Assembly (NCBI GenBank): GCA_031552145.1
Contig: JAVBMV010000008.1
Location: 1 to 64,000 of the forward strand
Direction: 5' to 3'
Length of the DNA stretch: 64,000 bases
DNA from: JAVBMV01 sp031552145
GTDB taxonomy: Bacteria; Myxococcota; Myxococcia; Myxococcales; UBA5297
The first letter of the stretch is position 1; the number at the start of each line of letters is the position of its first letter. This document shows, in pieces, positions 45,591 to 54,152 of the stretch. Below the pieces are notes generated by a model. The model saw nothing but the letters and a program-made list of their open reading frames with translations, was not told the origin of the DNA and did no database searches. The position numbers and the translations under genes were made by a program.

Positions 45591-46706
45591 TTAGCCCAGC
45601 AGGCGCGCGGGGGAGAGCGCTCCACCGAAGTTGTAATCGCGCCTGAGGAGGGCGCCGGTCGCGGCCGGCGCCGCAGCGAAGCCGAAGCTCATGCCATGGC
45701 CGCCAAGGCCGGCCAGCCAATAGAGCCCGCGAAGGCGCGGATCGGGGCCGGCGACGGGCACACGATCAGGGGCGAAGGTTCTCAGGCATGCCCATCGACG
45801 CTTCACGCGTTGCTCGGCGAGTCGAGGCGCGAGGCGTGCCAGCTTCTGGGCGAGCAGCTCTGCCGCCTCCTCGCTCTCGCGTGGCTCTTGCGCCGGATGG
45901 GGATCTTCGTCGCAGGGGCTGCAGAGCACGCCGCCCGACTCGGGGCGGAAGTAGCACTCCTCCTCGCGATCGAGCGACCACACGATTGGCGAGCGACGCG
46001 CCATGGAGAAGTCGAGCTCGAGCTGGAAGAGGTGGCGCCGCATCGGGACGAGCGGCAGCGGCGCGCCCGCCGCGGAACCCAGCGCAGCAGACCAGGCCCC
46101 CGCGGCGATTACGACGGCGTCACAAAAGTGGGTCTGGCCATCGGCGAGCCTCACCGCGTGGACGCGCTTGCCGTCATGCTTGATTTGGGCCACCTTTGCC
46201 CCCACCGAGATGACGGCCCCGGCGCGTCGCGCCTGCTCAGCGAGGTGAGTGAGCACCCCGTGGATATCCATCACACCATCGCCGTCGACGCGCAGCGCGG
46301 CGCGGGCGAGCCCACCCGCGAGCAGGGGTACGGCGCCGAGCAGCTCGCGCTCCGCCAGGAACGACAGCCGCTTCGCGGCGAAACCCGCGGCGACGAGCCG
46401 CCCTTGCTCGGCGATCAGCAAAGAAGGGTCGTGCGAGACGAAGAACGTCTCCGTATGCTGGAGCCAGGGAATCTGCGCGTCGAAGCAGAGCGCGTCGAGC
46501 GAGGCGCGATTCGATTCGGCGAGCGCCACCCCGAATGGCGTCGAGTCCGCGCTCCTGAAGATCGCCGCGTTGCGCCCCGAGGCGTGCGCTCCGAGCAGCG
46601 CCTCTTGCTCGAAGAGCGCGACGCGCAGCCCCCCTCGCGCCAGGTAGCACGCGCAAGACAGGCCGGCGATCCCTCCGCCGATGATCGAGACATCCGAGAC
46701 TTTCAT
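45591..46706 (-). CDS. DAO-family FAD-dependent amino-acid oxidase/dehydrogenase
   Basis: 371 residues. FAD-binding start DVSIIGGGIAGLSCACYLARGG, GASGRN-like loop AHASGRNAAIFR, and C-terminal LAGLGGHGMSFGFAAAPA (glycine oxidase/D-amino-acid dehydrogenase type). I set the start at 46706 because an upstream extension would overlap the divergent transporter. It oxidises an amine substrate in the cytoplasm or at the membrane; the exact one is unknown. Divergent from the POT-like transporter with about 100 bases between, suggesting shared control. Confidence 0.86.
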   Translation of the reverse strand: MKVSDVSIIGGGIAGLSCACYLARGGLRVALFEQEALLGAHASGRNAAIFRSADSTPFGVALAESNRASLDALCFDAQIPWLQHTETFFVSHDPSLLIAEQGRLVAAGFAAKRLSFLAERELLGAVPLLAGGLARAALRVDGDGVMDIHGVLTHLAEQARRAGAVISVGAKVAQIKHDGKRVHAVRLADGQTHFCDAVVIAAGAWSAALGSAAGAPLPLVPMRRHLFQLELDFSMARRSPIVWSLDREEECYFRPESGGVLCSPCDEDPHPAQEPRESEEAAELLAQKLARLAPRLAEQRVKRRWACLRTFAPDRVPVAGPDPRLRGLYWLAGLGGHGMSFGFAAAPAATGALLRRDYNFGGALSPARLLG

Positions 46707-46805
46707 GAGGGCGCACTCTAGATCGCGTGACGCCGCTGGGAAATGGGCTATGCTCGCCGGCTCCCCAACTCGCCAGCCTATGGTGACCATGAGGTCGAGC
46801 CAAAG

Positions 46806-48230
46806 ATGACAAAGCCAGCCCCAGCGCTCCGGGACTCCACCGGCGCCGAGTCGGCCCCGCCCGCCCCCTTTCCGCGCGCCTTCTGGAGCGCGAACGTCAT
46901 CGAGCTCTTCGAGCGGGCCGCCTACTACTCGATGGCCTCCTTCGTGGTCATCTACTTGGGCCAGCTTGGCCTGGGTGCGCAGTGGCCTAGCCGGCTCAAC
47001 GGTTTCCTCTGGTTCCTCGTCTACTTCCTGCCGATCCTCTCCGGCTCTATCGCCGACAGGGTGGGCTTCAGGCGCGCGCTCCTCGCAGCCTGCGTGATGC
47101 TGGCCGCGGGCTATGTCCTCATGGGCTCGCCAGTCTGGTGGGGTGGGGCAGAGCTGAGCGCGCAGGTGACCGGTGGTTTTACGGCCACGGCCTCGACGCT
47201 CCTCCCCATCGTCGGCGGCATCCTGCTCATCGGAATCGGCGGCTCCATCGTGAAGCCCTGCATCAGCGGCACGGTGCAGAAGACGCACCTGGGGCGCGCC
47301 ACGCTCGCCTTCGCCATCTTCTACATGGTGATCAACATCGGCTCGATTTTGGGCCGCCTCGCCAGCTTCTCCCTGCGCGAGCGTCTGGGGCTCAGTGCGC
47401 TCTTCGCCATCGCGGCGGCGGCGGCGGGCATCGCCTTTCTGGTGGTTTTTCTGCTGCACCGCGATCCGCCCGAGGCGGCGGCGGTCGCCGCGGAGCGCAG
47501 GCAGAAGAGCATGAAGGAGGTGCTGCTCGGCATGGTGACGGTGCTGGGCAACGGGCGCTTCGTGCTCTTCCTGCTCGTCTCCACGGGCTTCAACTTCATC
47601 TATCACCAGGTCTACAACGTGCTGCCGCTCTATGCGAGCCGCGTCCTCGAGACGAAGCCCGCCATGGAGCTCTATACGCTGGCCAACCCGGTGACGATCG
47701 TCATCTTCCAGCTCCTGATCACGCGTCTCTTCGGCAAGGTGAAGCCGATCCGCTCCATCGTGGTGGGGACGGCGATCGTCGGGCTCGCCATGCTGCTCAA
47801 CCTCATCCCCATCTTCTCCAGTGCCGGACCGCGCGGCGTCGTGGGTACGCTCTTCGAGCACGCGCTTCCGATGGGCTCGCTCATCATCATCTTCACGGTC
47901 TCGGCCATCGCCTTCGGCGAGCTCTTCACCTCCTCCCGTACCTTCGAGTGGGTCGGCTCGCTGGCGCCCAAAGGTCAAGAGGGACTCTTCCTCGGCTACG
48001 CGAATCTGCCCATGGCGCTCGGCTCTCTCCTGGGTGGACCCGTGGGCGCCTGGATCTTCCATTCGGTGATGGCGCGCGACGCCAAGACGCTGGAGAACGG
48101 CCTTTTGGAGCTGGTGCCCGCCAATGCGGCGATGGGCTGGATCATCCTCACCGTGATTGGTCTAGCCTCGGCTGCTGGCATGTGGACCTATAACCGGTGG
48201 CTGCAGCGGCAGCCCGTCGGCAACGCGTAG
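46806..48230 (+). CDS. POT-like MFS peptide transporter
   Basis: 474 residues, about 12 TM helices. TM1 carries VIELFERAAYYSM, the ExxER-type proton-coupling motif of POT/PTR carriers. SGSIADRVGFRRALL is the MFS loop 2-3 motif. GGSIVKPCISGTVQK is a POT-like loop. It probably imports di- or tripeptides with protons. An upstream in-frame ATG at 46743 exists; I prefer 46806 because the extra 21 residues are polar and run toward the divergent gene. The 3' end overlaps the convergent DUF2062 gene by 83 bases. Confidence 0.85.
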   Translation: MTKPAPALRDSTGAESAPPAPFPRAFWSANVIELFERAAYYSMASFVVIYLGQLGLGAQWPSRLNGFLWFLVYFLPILSGSIADRVGFRRALLAACVMLAAGYVLMGSPVWWGGAELSAQVTGGFTATASTLLPIVGGILLIGIGGSIVKPCISGTVQKTHLGRATLAFAIFYMVINIGSILGRLASFSLRERLGLSALFAIAAAAAGIAFLVVFLLHRDPPEAAAVAAERRQKSMKEVLLGMVTVLGNGRFVLFLLVSTGFNFIYHQVYNVLPLYASRVLETKPAMELYTLANPVTIVIFQLLITRLFGKVKPIRSIVVGTAIVGLAMLLNLIPIFSSAGPRGVVGTLFEHALPMGSLIIIFTVSAIAFGELFTSSRTFEWVGSLAPKGQEGLFLGYANLPMALGSLLGGPVGAWIFHSVMARDAKTLENGLLELVPANAAMGWIILTVIGLASAAGMWTYNRWLQRQPVGNA

Positions 48231-48627
48231 CGGCGCGCAGCGCCACCCCATAGCCGATCACCGCGACTGGAAGCCCGAGCAGAACTCCTCCGAAGGAGAG
48301 CGCAAGCAGGGTCTCCAGGGTGCCGGGCAGCAGCGCGCGCGCCACCGGCAGGCCCACCAGGTAGGTGAGCGCGTAGATGGGCGCGGCGGTGAGGGGGTTG
48401 GTGAGCCAGACCCCTCCCGCGGCAGCGAGCCCCGAGACGTGGAAGCCGACACGCCGCAGGAGGGCCGCGCTTCCGAGCGCCAGCGGGAGCTGCAGCCCCA
48501 TCAGGGGGAGGAGCGCAATGAAGAGCCCCAGGGCGATACCAGCCGCGAACTCTCTTGGTGATGCGCTGCTCTCCCTCGTCCGGGCCCAAACGCGCTTCGC
48601 CGCGCCGATGAGGCTCTTCCAAAGCAC
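48148..48627 (-). CDS. DUF2062 membrane protein
   Basis: 159 residues with the DUF2062 core: SPREFAAGIALGLFIALLPL in helix 1, then VWLTNPLTAAPIYALTYLVG in the conserved WxxNPxTxxP-type helix. Three to four TM helices and a basic C-terminus. Function unknown; the domain is often near or fused to glycosyltransferases. Its last 28 codons overlap the convergent transporter gene. Start ATG at 48627; GGAAG is close upstream. Confidence 0.8.
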   Translation of the reverse strand: MLWKSLIGAAKRVWARTRESSASPREFAAGIALGLFIALLPLMGLQLPLALGSAALLRRVGFHVSGLAAAGGVWLTNPLTAAPIYALTYLVGLPVARALLPGTLETLLALSFGGVLLGLPVAVIGYGVALRAATRCRRAAAAATGYRSTCQQPRLDQSR

Positions 48628-48810
48628 CGCCGTACTCCGCCCGCCGCGCCAGAGGCGGCCGAGTCTTCTTGGTGCGCATCCGTCACGGGACGGACAAGCG
48701 CGCTTCGAGAGGAGCGGGCGGAGCGAAGATGGGTTGCCTCATCGGCGCCGCTTCGCCTAAATTCGGCGAACCCTTCACAACAACTCACAACGAAAAGAGG
48801 CGCGCCGGAC

Positions 48811-49917
48811 ATGGCCATCTCAATCCCTCGACACGTCGAGACGCTCAATCCCTACGTCCCCGGAAAGCCCATCGAAGAGACCGAGCGCGAATACGGTGTC
48901 ACTGGCGCCATCAAGCTCGCTTCCAACGAGAATCCGCTGGGCCCCTCTCCGCTTGCCATCAAGGCCGTGGCCGAGAACTTGGGCAAGCTCCATCTCTACC
49001 CCGACGCGGCCAGCTTCTATCTGAAGAAGAAGATGGCGACTCTCCTCGGCGTCGCGAGCGAGGAGCTGGTGCTGGGCAACGGCTCCAACGAGCTGATCGA
49101 GCTCCTGGTCCGCACTCTCATGGACGGTGAGGACGAGGCGATCATCTCGCGCGGCTCCTTCGCCATGTACAAAGTTGCGCTCCACGCCCACAACCGCCGC
49201 TACATCGAGGTGCCGGCGCGCGACTTCTTCTATGATCTCGAGGCGATCGCGGCCGCGATGACGCCGCGGACCAAGCTCATCTTCCTAGCCAATCCGGACA
49301 ACCCCGCGGGTACCTGGTTTGGCAAGGCGCCGTTCGAGCACTTCCTCGAGGACGTCAAGAGGCGCAACCCCGACACTCTGGTCGTCATGGACGAGGCCTA
49401 CTTCGAGTATGTGGAGGCCGAGGACTATCCCGATTCGCTGCGCTACCGGCGCCAGTATCCCAATATCGTCACGCTGCGGACCTTCTCAAAAATTTACGGG
49501 CTCGCGGGGCTGCGGCTCGGCTACGGCATCCTCGACGCGAGGCTGGCCAATTACCTCGAGCGCGTGCGCATGCCCTTCAACGTGAGCGCGGCCGCGCAGG
49601 CTGGCGCGATGGCCGCGCTGGAGGACAAGGCGCACATCGAGCGGAGCAGAAAGGTCAACCGGGAGGGGCTGGCGATGCTCATCCCCGCCATCGAGAGCAT
49701 GGGGGCTCGCGTGGTTCCCACCCAGACCAACTTCGTCTTCATCGATCTCAAGCGCCCCGCGGCGCCTGTCAACGAGGCGCTCCTGCGCAAGGGCATCATC
49801 GTGCGGCCAGTGGGGAACTACGGCTTCCCCAACGCGCTGCGGATCACCGTGGGCACCGCGGCCGAGAATGATGCCCTCCTCGCGGCGCTCAGGAGCGCCC
49901 TCGCGTCGCCCACCTAA
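48811..49917 (+). CDS. hisC: Histidinol-phosphate aminotransferase
   Basis: 368 residues, class I/II PLP aminotransferase. It makes L-histidinol phosphate from imidazole-acetol phosphate and glutamate; the family can also act on aromatic keto acids. Motifs are KLASNENPLGPSP, GNGSNELIELL, FLANPDNPAG, VMDEAYFEY and the PLP Lys in TFSKIYGLAGLRLGYG. cmk starts one to four bases after its TAA, so the two are coupled. No other his gene is present. Confidence 0.95.
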   Translation: MAISIPRHVETLNPYVPGKPIEETEREYGVTGAIKLASNENPLGPSPLAIKAVAENLGKLHLYPDAASFYLKKKMATLLGVASEELVLGNGSNELIELLVRTLMDGEDEAIISRGSFAMYKVALHAHNRRYIEVPARDFFYDLEAIAAAMTPRTKLIFLANPDNPAGTWFGKAPFEHFLEDVKRRNPDTLVVMDEAYFEYVEAEDYPDSLRYRRQYPNIVTLRTFSKIYGLAGLRLGYGILDARLANYLERVRMPFNVSAAAQAGAMAALEDKAHIERSRKVNREGLAMLIPAIESMGARVVPTQTNFVFIDLKRPAAPVNEALLRKGIIVRPVGNYGFPNALRITVGTAAENDALLAALRSALASPT

Positions 49918-49918
49918 A

Positions 49919-50620
49919 ATGATGGACGCCGCGCGCAGAGTCGCCCCCATTGTCGCGATCGACGGCCCCGCCGGGGCCGGCAAGAGTTCGGTGGCGCGGG
50001 CGGTCGCCTCGCGCCTGGGCCTGACGCTGGTCGACACCGGCGCCATCTACCGTTGTGTGGCGCTGGCGGCGTCGCGCTCCGGGCTGGCACTCGATGACGA
50101 CGAGGCCGTCGGTGCGCTCCTCTCGCGGCTCGAGGTGGGGTTCGAGGAGGAGCGGAACGGGCAGGGCGGGCAGCGGGTAGTGCTGGCCGGAGAAGATGTC
50201 TCCGAGGCGATCCGCACGCCGTCTATCTCGCGGGGCGCCTCGATCGTAGCGGCGCTCCCCTCGGTACGGCGAGGATTGCTCGGCCTGCAGCGCAAGCTGG
50301 CGCTCACCGCTCCCAAAGGCGCGGTGATCGAAGGGCGCGATATCGGCACCGTCGTCTTTCCCGACGCGCCGCTCAAGTTCTTCGTCACTGCCTCGGACGA
50401 GGTGCGCGCGGCCAGGCGCCACGCCGAGTTGACCGCGCGCGGCATCGAGGCAACCCTACAGGGGGTGCTCGCCGAGCAGCGCAACCGGGACCGCGACGAC
50501 TCGAGCCGCTCGCTCTCTCCGCTGCGGGCCGCCCCCGATGCGCGCATCCTCGACACGAGCGGTCTGACGCTCGAGGCTGTCATCGATCGGATACTCGTCG
50601 AGGCGCGCTCACTCTTCTAG
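49919..50620 (+). CDS. cmk: Cytidylate kinase
   Basis: 233 residues. Phosphorylates CMP and dCMP. P-loop IDGPAGAGKSSVARAVA, CMP-binding LVDTGAIYRCVAL, then VIEGRDIGTVVFPDAPLKFF and RNRDRDDSSRS typical of Cmk. Two adjacent ATGs (49919, 49922) are possible starts. The order hisC-cmk is common; in many genomes rpsA or ispH follows, but here a ferredoxin gene does. Confidence 0.95.
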   Translation: MMDAARRVAPIVAIDGPAGAGKSSVARAVASRLGLTLVDTGAIYRCVALAASRSGLALDDDEAVGALLSRLEVGFEEERNGQGGQRVVLAGEDVSEAIRTPSISRGASIVAALPSVRRGLLGLQRKLALTAPKGAVIEGRDIGTVVFPDAPLKFFVTASDEVRAARRHAELTARGIEATLQGVLAEQRNRDRDDSSRSLSPLRAAPDARILDTSGLTLEAVIDRILVEARSLF

Positions 50621-50730
50621 CGCACCTGGCGCCTTGACCGATCTAGAAGGCAGAAGGATAGTGCCGCGCGCTCGTCAAACTGGCATCCGCGCGGCACCCG
50701 GCGTCAACGCAGCTCAACGGAGGTTACGAC

Positions 50731-51042
50731 ATGGCGACGATGATTACCGACGAATGCATCAACTGCGGCGCTTGTGAGTCCGAGTGCCCCAACGGCGCAA
50801 TCTCGCAGGGGAGCGACACCTTCGTCATCGACGCGAAGCTCTGCAGCGAGTGCGTCGGCTTTCACGACTACGAGGCCTGCGCCTCTGTGTGCCCCGTCGA
50901 CTGCTGCGTCCCCGATCCGAGCAACCGCGAGGAGGAGGGAACGCTGTTGGAGCGGGCGCGTTCGATCCATCCCACCAAGAACCTTCCCGCTCTCGCCAAC
51001 CTGCCGGCGGAGCTCTCCAGGTTCAGAAAGCAGGCTGTTTGA
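50731..51042 (+). CDS. YfhL-type 2[4Fe-4S] ferredoxin
   Basis: 103 residues. First cluster motif CINCGACESECP, then the YfhL-specific insertion CSECVGFHDYEACASVCPVDCC. It is a low-potential electron carrier. GGAGG lies seven bases before the ATG. Its TGA at 51040-51042 is inside the TTGA that starts the next gene, so it may be the electron donor for the radical SAM protein downstream. Confidence 0.9.
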   Translation: MATMITDECINCGACESECPNGAISQGSDTFVIDAKLCSECVGFHDYEACASVCPVDCCVPDPSNREEEGTLLERARSIHPTKNLPALANLPAELSRFRKQAV

Positions 51043-53591
51043 AGTTTCGCTCTCTCGAACTCGACGAGCTGATCCTCTCCGTCCAAAAGCCCACGCGATA
51101 TGTGGGCGGAGAGGTTCACCAAATCCGAAAAGAGCTAGGCGCGGCGAAGGTGACCTGGGCCCTCTGCTTCCCCGACCTCTATGAGGTTGGGATGAGCAAC
51201 CTCGGCTTCAGGTTGCTCTACGAGGTGCTCAACGGGCGCGAGGAGATCGCCTGCGAGCGCGCCTTCATGCTCTGGCCCGACCTCGTCGCCCTGGCGAGGG
51301 AGAGGGGCCTGCCGCTCTGGTCGCTCGAGTCGCGCGCGCCGCTGCGCGACTTCGACATCCTGGGCTTTTCGCTCCAGTTCGAGGCTGCCTACACCACCTG
51401 CCTGGCGATGCTGGAGCTGGCCGGCGTGCCGCTCCTCGCCAGCGAGCGCACCGAGCGCGATCCGCTCGTCATCGCTGGAGGTCCTTGCACCTGCAACGGT
51501 GAGCCTGTCGCCCCCTTCTTCGATGCGATGCTGCTGGGCGAAGGGGAAGAGGCCTCGCTCGAGGTGAGCGCGGTCGTCGCCGATTGGAAGGGCACCGGCG
51601 CTTCGCGGCGCGAGCTCTTGGAGCGCCTCTCGCGCATTCCAGGTATCTACATCCCGGCCTTCTTCCAGCCGCGCTATGGAGCGCGCGGAGCGCTCGAGGT
51701 CGTCGAGCCGCTTTTGCCGGGTTACGAGCGCGTCGAGCGGCGCCTGCTGAGCGACCTCTCGATGGCCCCGATGCCGGTGCGCCCCATCCTGCCCTTTATG
51801 CCGGTGATCCATGATCGGCTCTCGATCGAGCTACAGCGGGGATGCACCCGGGGATGCCGTTTCTGCCAAGTGGGCATGGTGGCGCGCCCGACGCGACAGC
51901 GCCCGCCCGCCGAGGCGCTCGCCGCCGCGGCAGAGGGCATCGCCTGCTCGGGCCACGACGAGGTGGGCTTCCTCTCGCTCTCCGCCGGAGACTATGCGCC
52001 GCTCGGCGAGCTGCTCGAGGCCTTCCTCACGCGCCACGCACCGGAGCGGGTGGGGCTCTCGCTCCCGTCGCTGCGCACCGAGACGATGAGCCCGCGCCTT
52101 GCCGAGCTGGTCGGCGCTATCCGAAAGAGCGGCTTTACCATCGCGCCAGAGGCGGCCACCGAGCGGCTGCGGCGCGTGATCAACAAGGGCAACTCGGAGG
52201 AAAACCTGCTCCAGGCGGTGCAGTCGATCTTCGAGGCGGGCTGGGGCCTCCTGAAGCTCTACTTCATGCTTGGACTTCCAACGGAAAGTGACGAGGATAT
52301 ACGCGCCATCGGCGAGCTCTCGTCACGCGCGCTCTGGCGCGCCAAGCGCATCCGCTCCGACGCGCGGCTCAATGTCTCTGTCTCCACCTTCGTTCCCAAG
52401 CCCTTTACGCCCTTCCAATGGGAGGCGATGGATGACATCCCCGAGATCATCCGCAAGCACGAACTGCTTCGCACCCGCTTTCCGCGCAAGGGGAGCGCGC
52501 AGCTCAAGTATCACGGGGCGGAGAGCTCCATGATAGAGGGCGCGCTCGCGCGCGGCGACCGGCGCGTGGCGGACGCCATCCTTTCGGCTTATCGGAGTGG
52601 GCAGGTTCTCGATGCCTGGACCGAGCACTTCTCCTACCCGCGGTGGGAGGCGGCTTTCGGCGAGCTAGAGCGGACCCGAGGGGTGGGGCGGCATTACTTC
52701 GCCAACCGAGAACGGAGCGAGGCCGAGGTGCTGCCCTGGGAGCACATGCGCGCCGGCCCTGGCCACGAGTGGTTGCTCGAGGAGCGCCACCGTAGCAGGC
52801 GCGAAGAGCCTCTCCCCGACTGTTCGGCCGGGGCCTGCAGCGCCTGTGGCGTCTGCGACTTCACGGAGATACGCCCACGCATCTATGAGTGCGGCGCGCT
52901 CCCGCCCCAGGCGGAGGCCGGCGTCTCCGCGACCGAGCCCGACATCGCCACCTTGCCGCGTCGGGTGGTCCGCGTTCGCTACGCCAAGCGAGGGCGAGCC
53001 GTCGCCGTCAGCCATATCGAGACGATGTATCTGCTCCACCGGTCGATCCGGCGCGCGAAGCTCCCCATCAGCTTTTCGCAGGGCTTCAATCCGAGGCCGC
53101 GCCTCTCGATGGGGCCCGCGCTGGCGGTTGGCGTGGAGTCGGAGGCGGAATATTTCGATCTCGATCTGCACGGCGATATCGAGCCCTCCGAGGTAGCGAG
53201 GCTGCTGGCGCCCGAGCTCCCCGTCGACTATGAGCTGCTGGAAGCGCAGCTGCTCGAGCCACGCGCTCCCTCGCTGAGCAGCGCCATCGCCGCGCAGCTC
53301 TTCAGGGTCGACTTCCCCGCCTCCTTCACCCATGAACAGCTCGCCTCAGCCATCGCCGCCTTCGAGTCGGCCGATCGGGTCGAGGTAGAGCGCCAGCGAA
53401 ACGCGGAGCGGGGAAAGGTAGTCGACCTGAAAGGCGCGCTCCTGCGGCTCTCTCTCGACGCACCCGGCGTAGTGCGCTTCACCTTGAAGGCGGCGAACGC
53501 CGCGAGCGCCAAGCCCTCCGAGGTGCTGCGGACGCTCTTCGGTGCCACCGCGGGCGCTCGCATCACGAAGGAGCGCGCGCTCTTTTCGTAA
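51039..53591 (+). CDS. TIGR03960-type radical SAM protein fused to DUF2344
   Basis: 850 residues. N-terminal B12-like/open domain (about 1-250), radical SAM core with RGCTRGCRFCQVGM (Cys near 269, 273 and 276), long linker with Cys motifs (CSAGACSACGVCDF), and a C-terminal DUF2344/TIGR03936 domain from about 642 (RVRYAKRGRAVAVSHIETMY, SFSQGFNPRPRLSMGPALAVG). I set the start at the TTG of the TTGA overlap with the ferredoxin stop; the frame is open further upstream but runs inside the ferredoxin gene. Homologues are often next to RNase E/G and rplU, and a role in tRNA or ribosome biogenesis is suspected but unproven; those neighbours are absent here. Confidence 0.9.
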   Translation: MKFRSLELDELILSVQKPTRYVGGEVHQIRKELGAAKVTWALCFPDLYEVGMSNLGFRLLYEVLNGREEIACERAFMLWPDLVALARERGLPLWSLESRAPLRDFDILGFSLQFEAAYTTCLAMLELAGVPLLASERTERDPLVIAGGPCTCNGEPVAPFFDAMLLGEGEEASLEVSAVVADWKGTGASRRELLERLSRIPGIYIPAFFQPRYGARGALEVVEPLLPGYERVERRLLSDLSMAPMPVRPILPFMPVIHDRLSIELQRGCTRGCRFCQVGMVARPTRQRPPAEALAAAAEGIACSGHDEVGFLSLSAGDYAPLGELLEAFLTRHAPERVGLSLPSLRTETMSPRLAELVGAIRKSGFTIAPEAATERLRRVINKGNSEENLLQAVQSIFEAGWGLLKLYFMLGLPTESDEDIRAIGELSSRALWRAKRIRSDARLNVSVSTFVPKPFTPFQWEAMDDIPEIIRKHELLRTRFPRKGSAQLKYHGAESSMIEGALARGDRRVADAILSAYRSGQVLDAWTEHFSYPRWEAAFGELERTRGVGRHYFANRERSEAEVLPWEHMRAGPGHEWLLEERHRSRREEPLPDCSAGACSACGVCDFTEIRPRIYECGALPPQAEAGVSATEPDIATLPRRVVRVRYAKRGRAVAVSHIETMYLLHRSIRRAKLPISFSQGFNPRPRLSMGPALAVGVESEAEYFDLDLHGDIEPSEVARLLAPELPVDYELLEAQLLEPRAPSLSSAIAAQLFRVDFPASFTHEQLASAIAAFESADRVEVERQRNAERGKVVDLKGALLRLSLDAPGVVRFTLKAANAASAKPSEVLRTLFGATAGARITKERALFS

Positions 53592-53686
53592 GGTGAGGGG
53601 CGGGCCTGGGGTTGTGCAATTGACGCTCGCGCTTTAGGGTGTCGCGAGTCTCAAGCCTGCGCTCGCCGCAGCGTAGAGGAGCATAG

Positions 53687-54106
53687 ATGATCCCAGTCGA
53701 GTCCGCGCCAGTCGCAGTGTCGGCAGCCACCCTTAACGCCGATCCGTCACTCATCAACAGCACGCTCTATCTGATCGTAGGTCAGTCGATCGTGCTCGTG
53801 ACGCTCGTCTCGCTCTATTTTACCTGTACGCTCATGGCCGCCTTCTTCAAGAGGCTGGATGCGGCCAAGAGTGCCTCTGCGCCGCTCGGGCTAAGTGGGA
53901 TGCAGAGCGCTCCGCAGCAGGTGGCGAAGTCGACGCCTGCTCCGGAGTTCGCCGAAGGAGCGGTCTACGCCGTCATCGCCGCCGCGGTCGCGACCGCCCT
54001 CGATCAGCCACACAAGATCGTGTCGGCGGGGCCTGTACAACAGAGTTCCTGGTCCACCGAGGGCAGGCGTCAGATCTTCTCGTCGCATCAGCTGGGAAAG
54101 CGCTGA
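53687..54106 (+). CDS. OadG-like small subunit of a sodium-pumping decarboxylase
   Basis: 139 residues. One N-terminal TM helix (LIVGQSIVLVTLVSLYFTCTL), a linker, and a soluble end with VYAVIAAAVATALDQPHKIV and WSTEGRRQIFSS, as in gamma subunits of oxaloacetate/methylmalonyl-CoA decarboxylases. It would bridge the beta subunit to the biotin/alpha complex. AGGAGC precedes the ATG. oadB begins 46 bases after its stop. Confidence 0.75.
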   Translation: MIPVESAPVAVSAATLNADPSLINSTLYLIVGQSIVLVTLVSLYFTCTLMAAFFKRLDAAKSASAPLGLSGMQSAPQQVAKSTPAPEFAEGAVYAVIAAAVATALDQPHKIVSAGPVQQSSWSTEGRRQIFSSHQLGKR

Positions 54107-54152
54107 GCAGGCGGAGTCGAAACAGTTTTTCTGAAGATGAACAGAGGCGGAA

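Noticed and set aside
45591..48062. Extension of the DAO oxidase to 823 residues
   Set aside because: The extra 450 residues are Glu/Asp/Arg-rich shadow of the POT-like transporter on the other strand; the FAD site begins right after the ATG at 46706.
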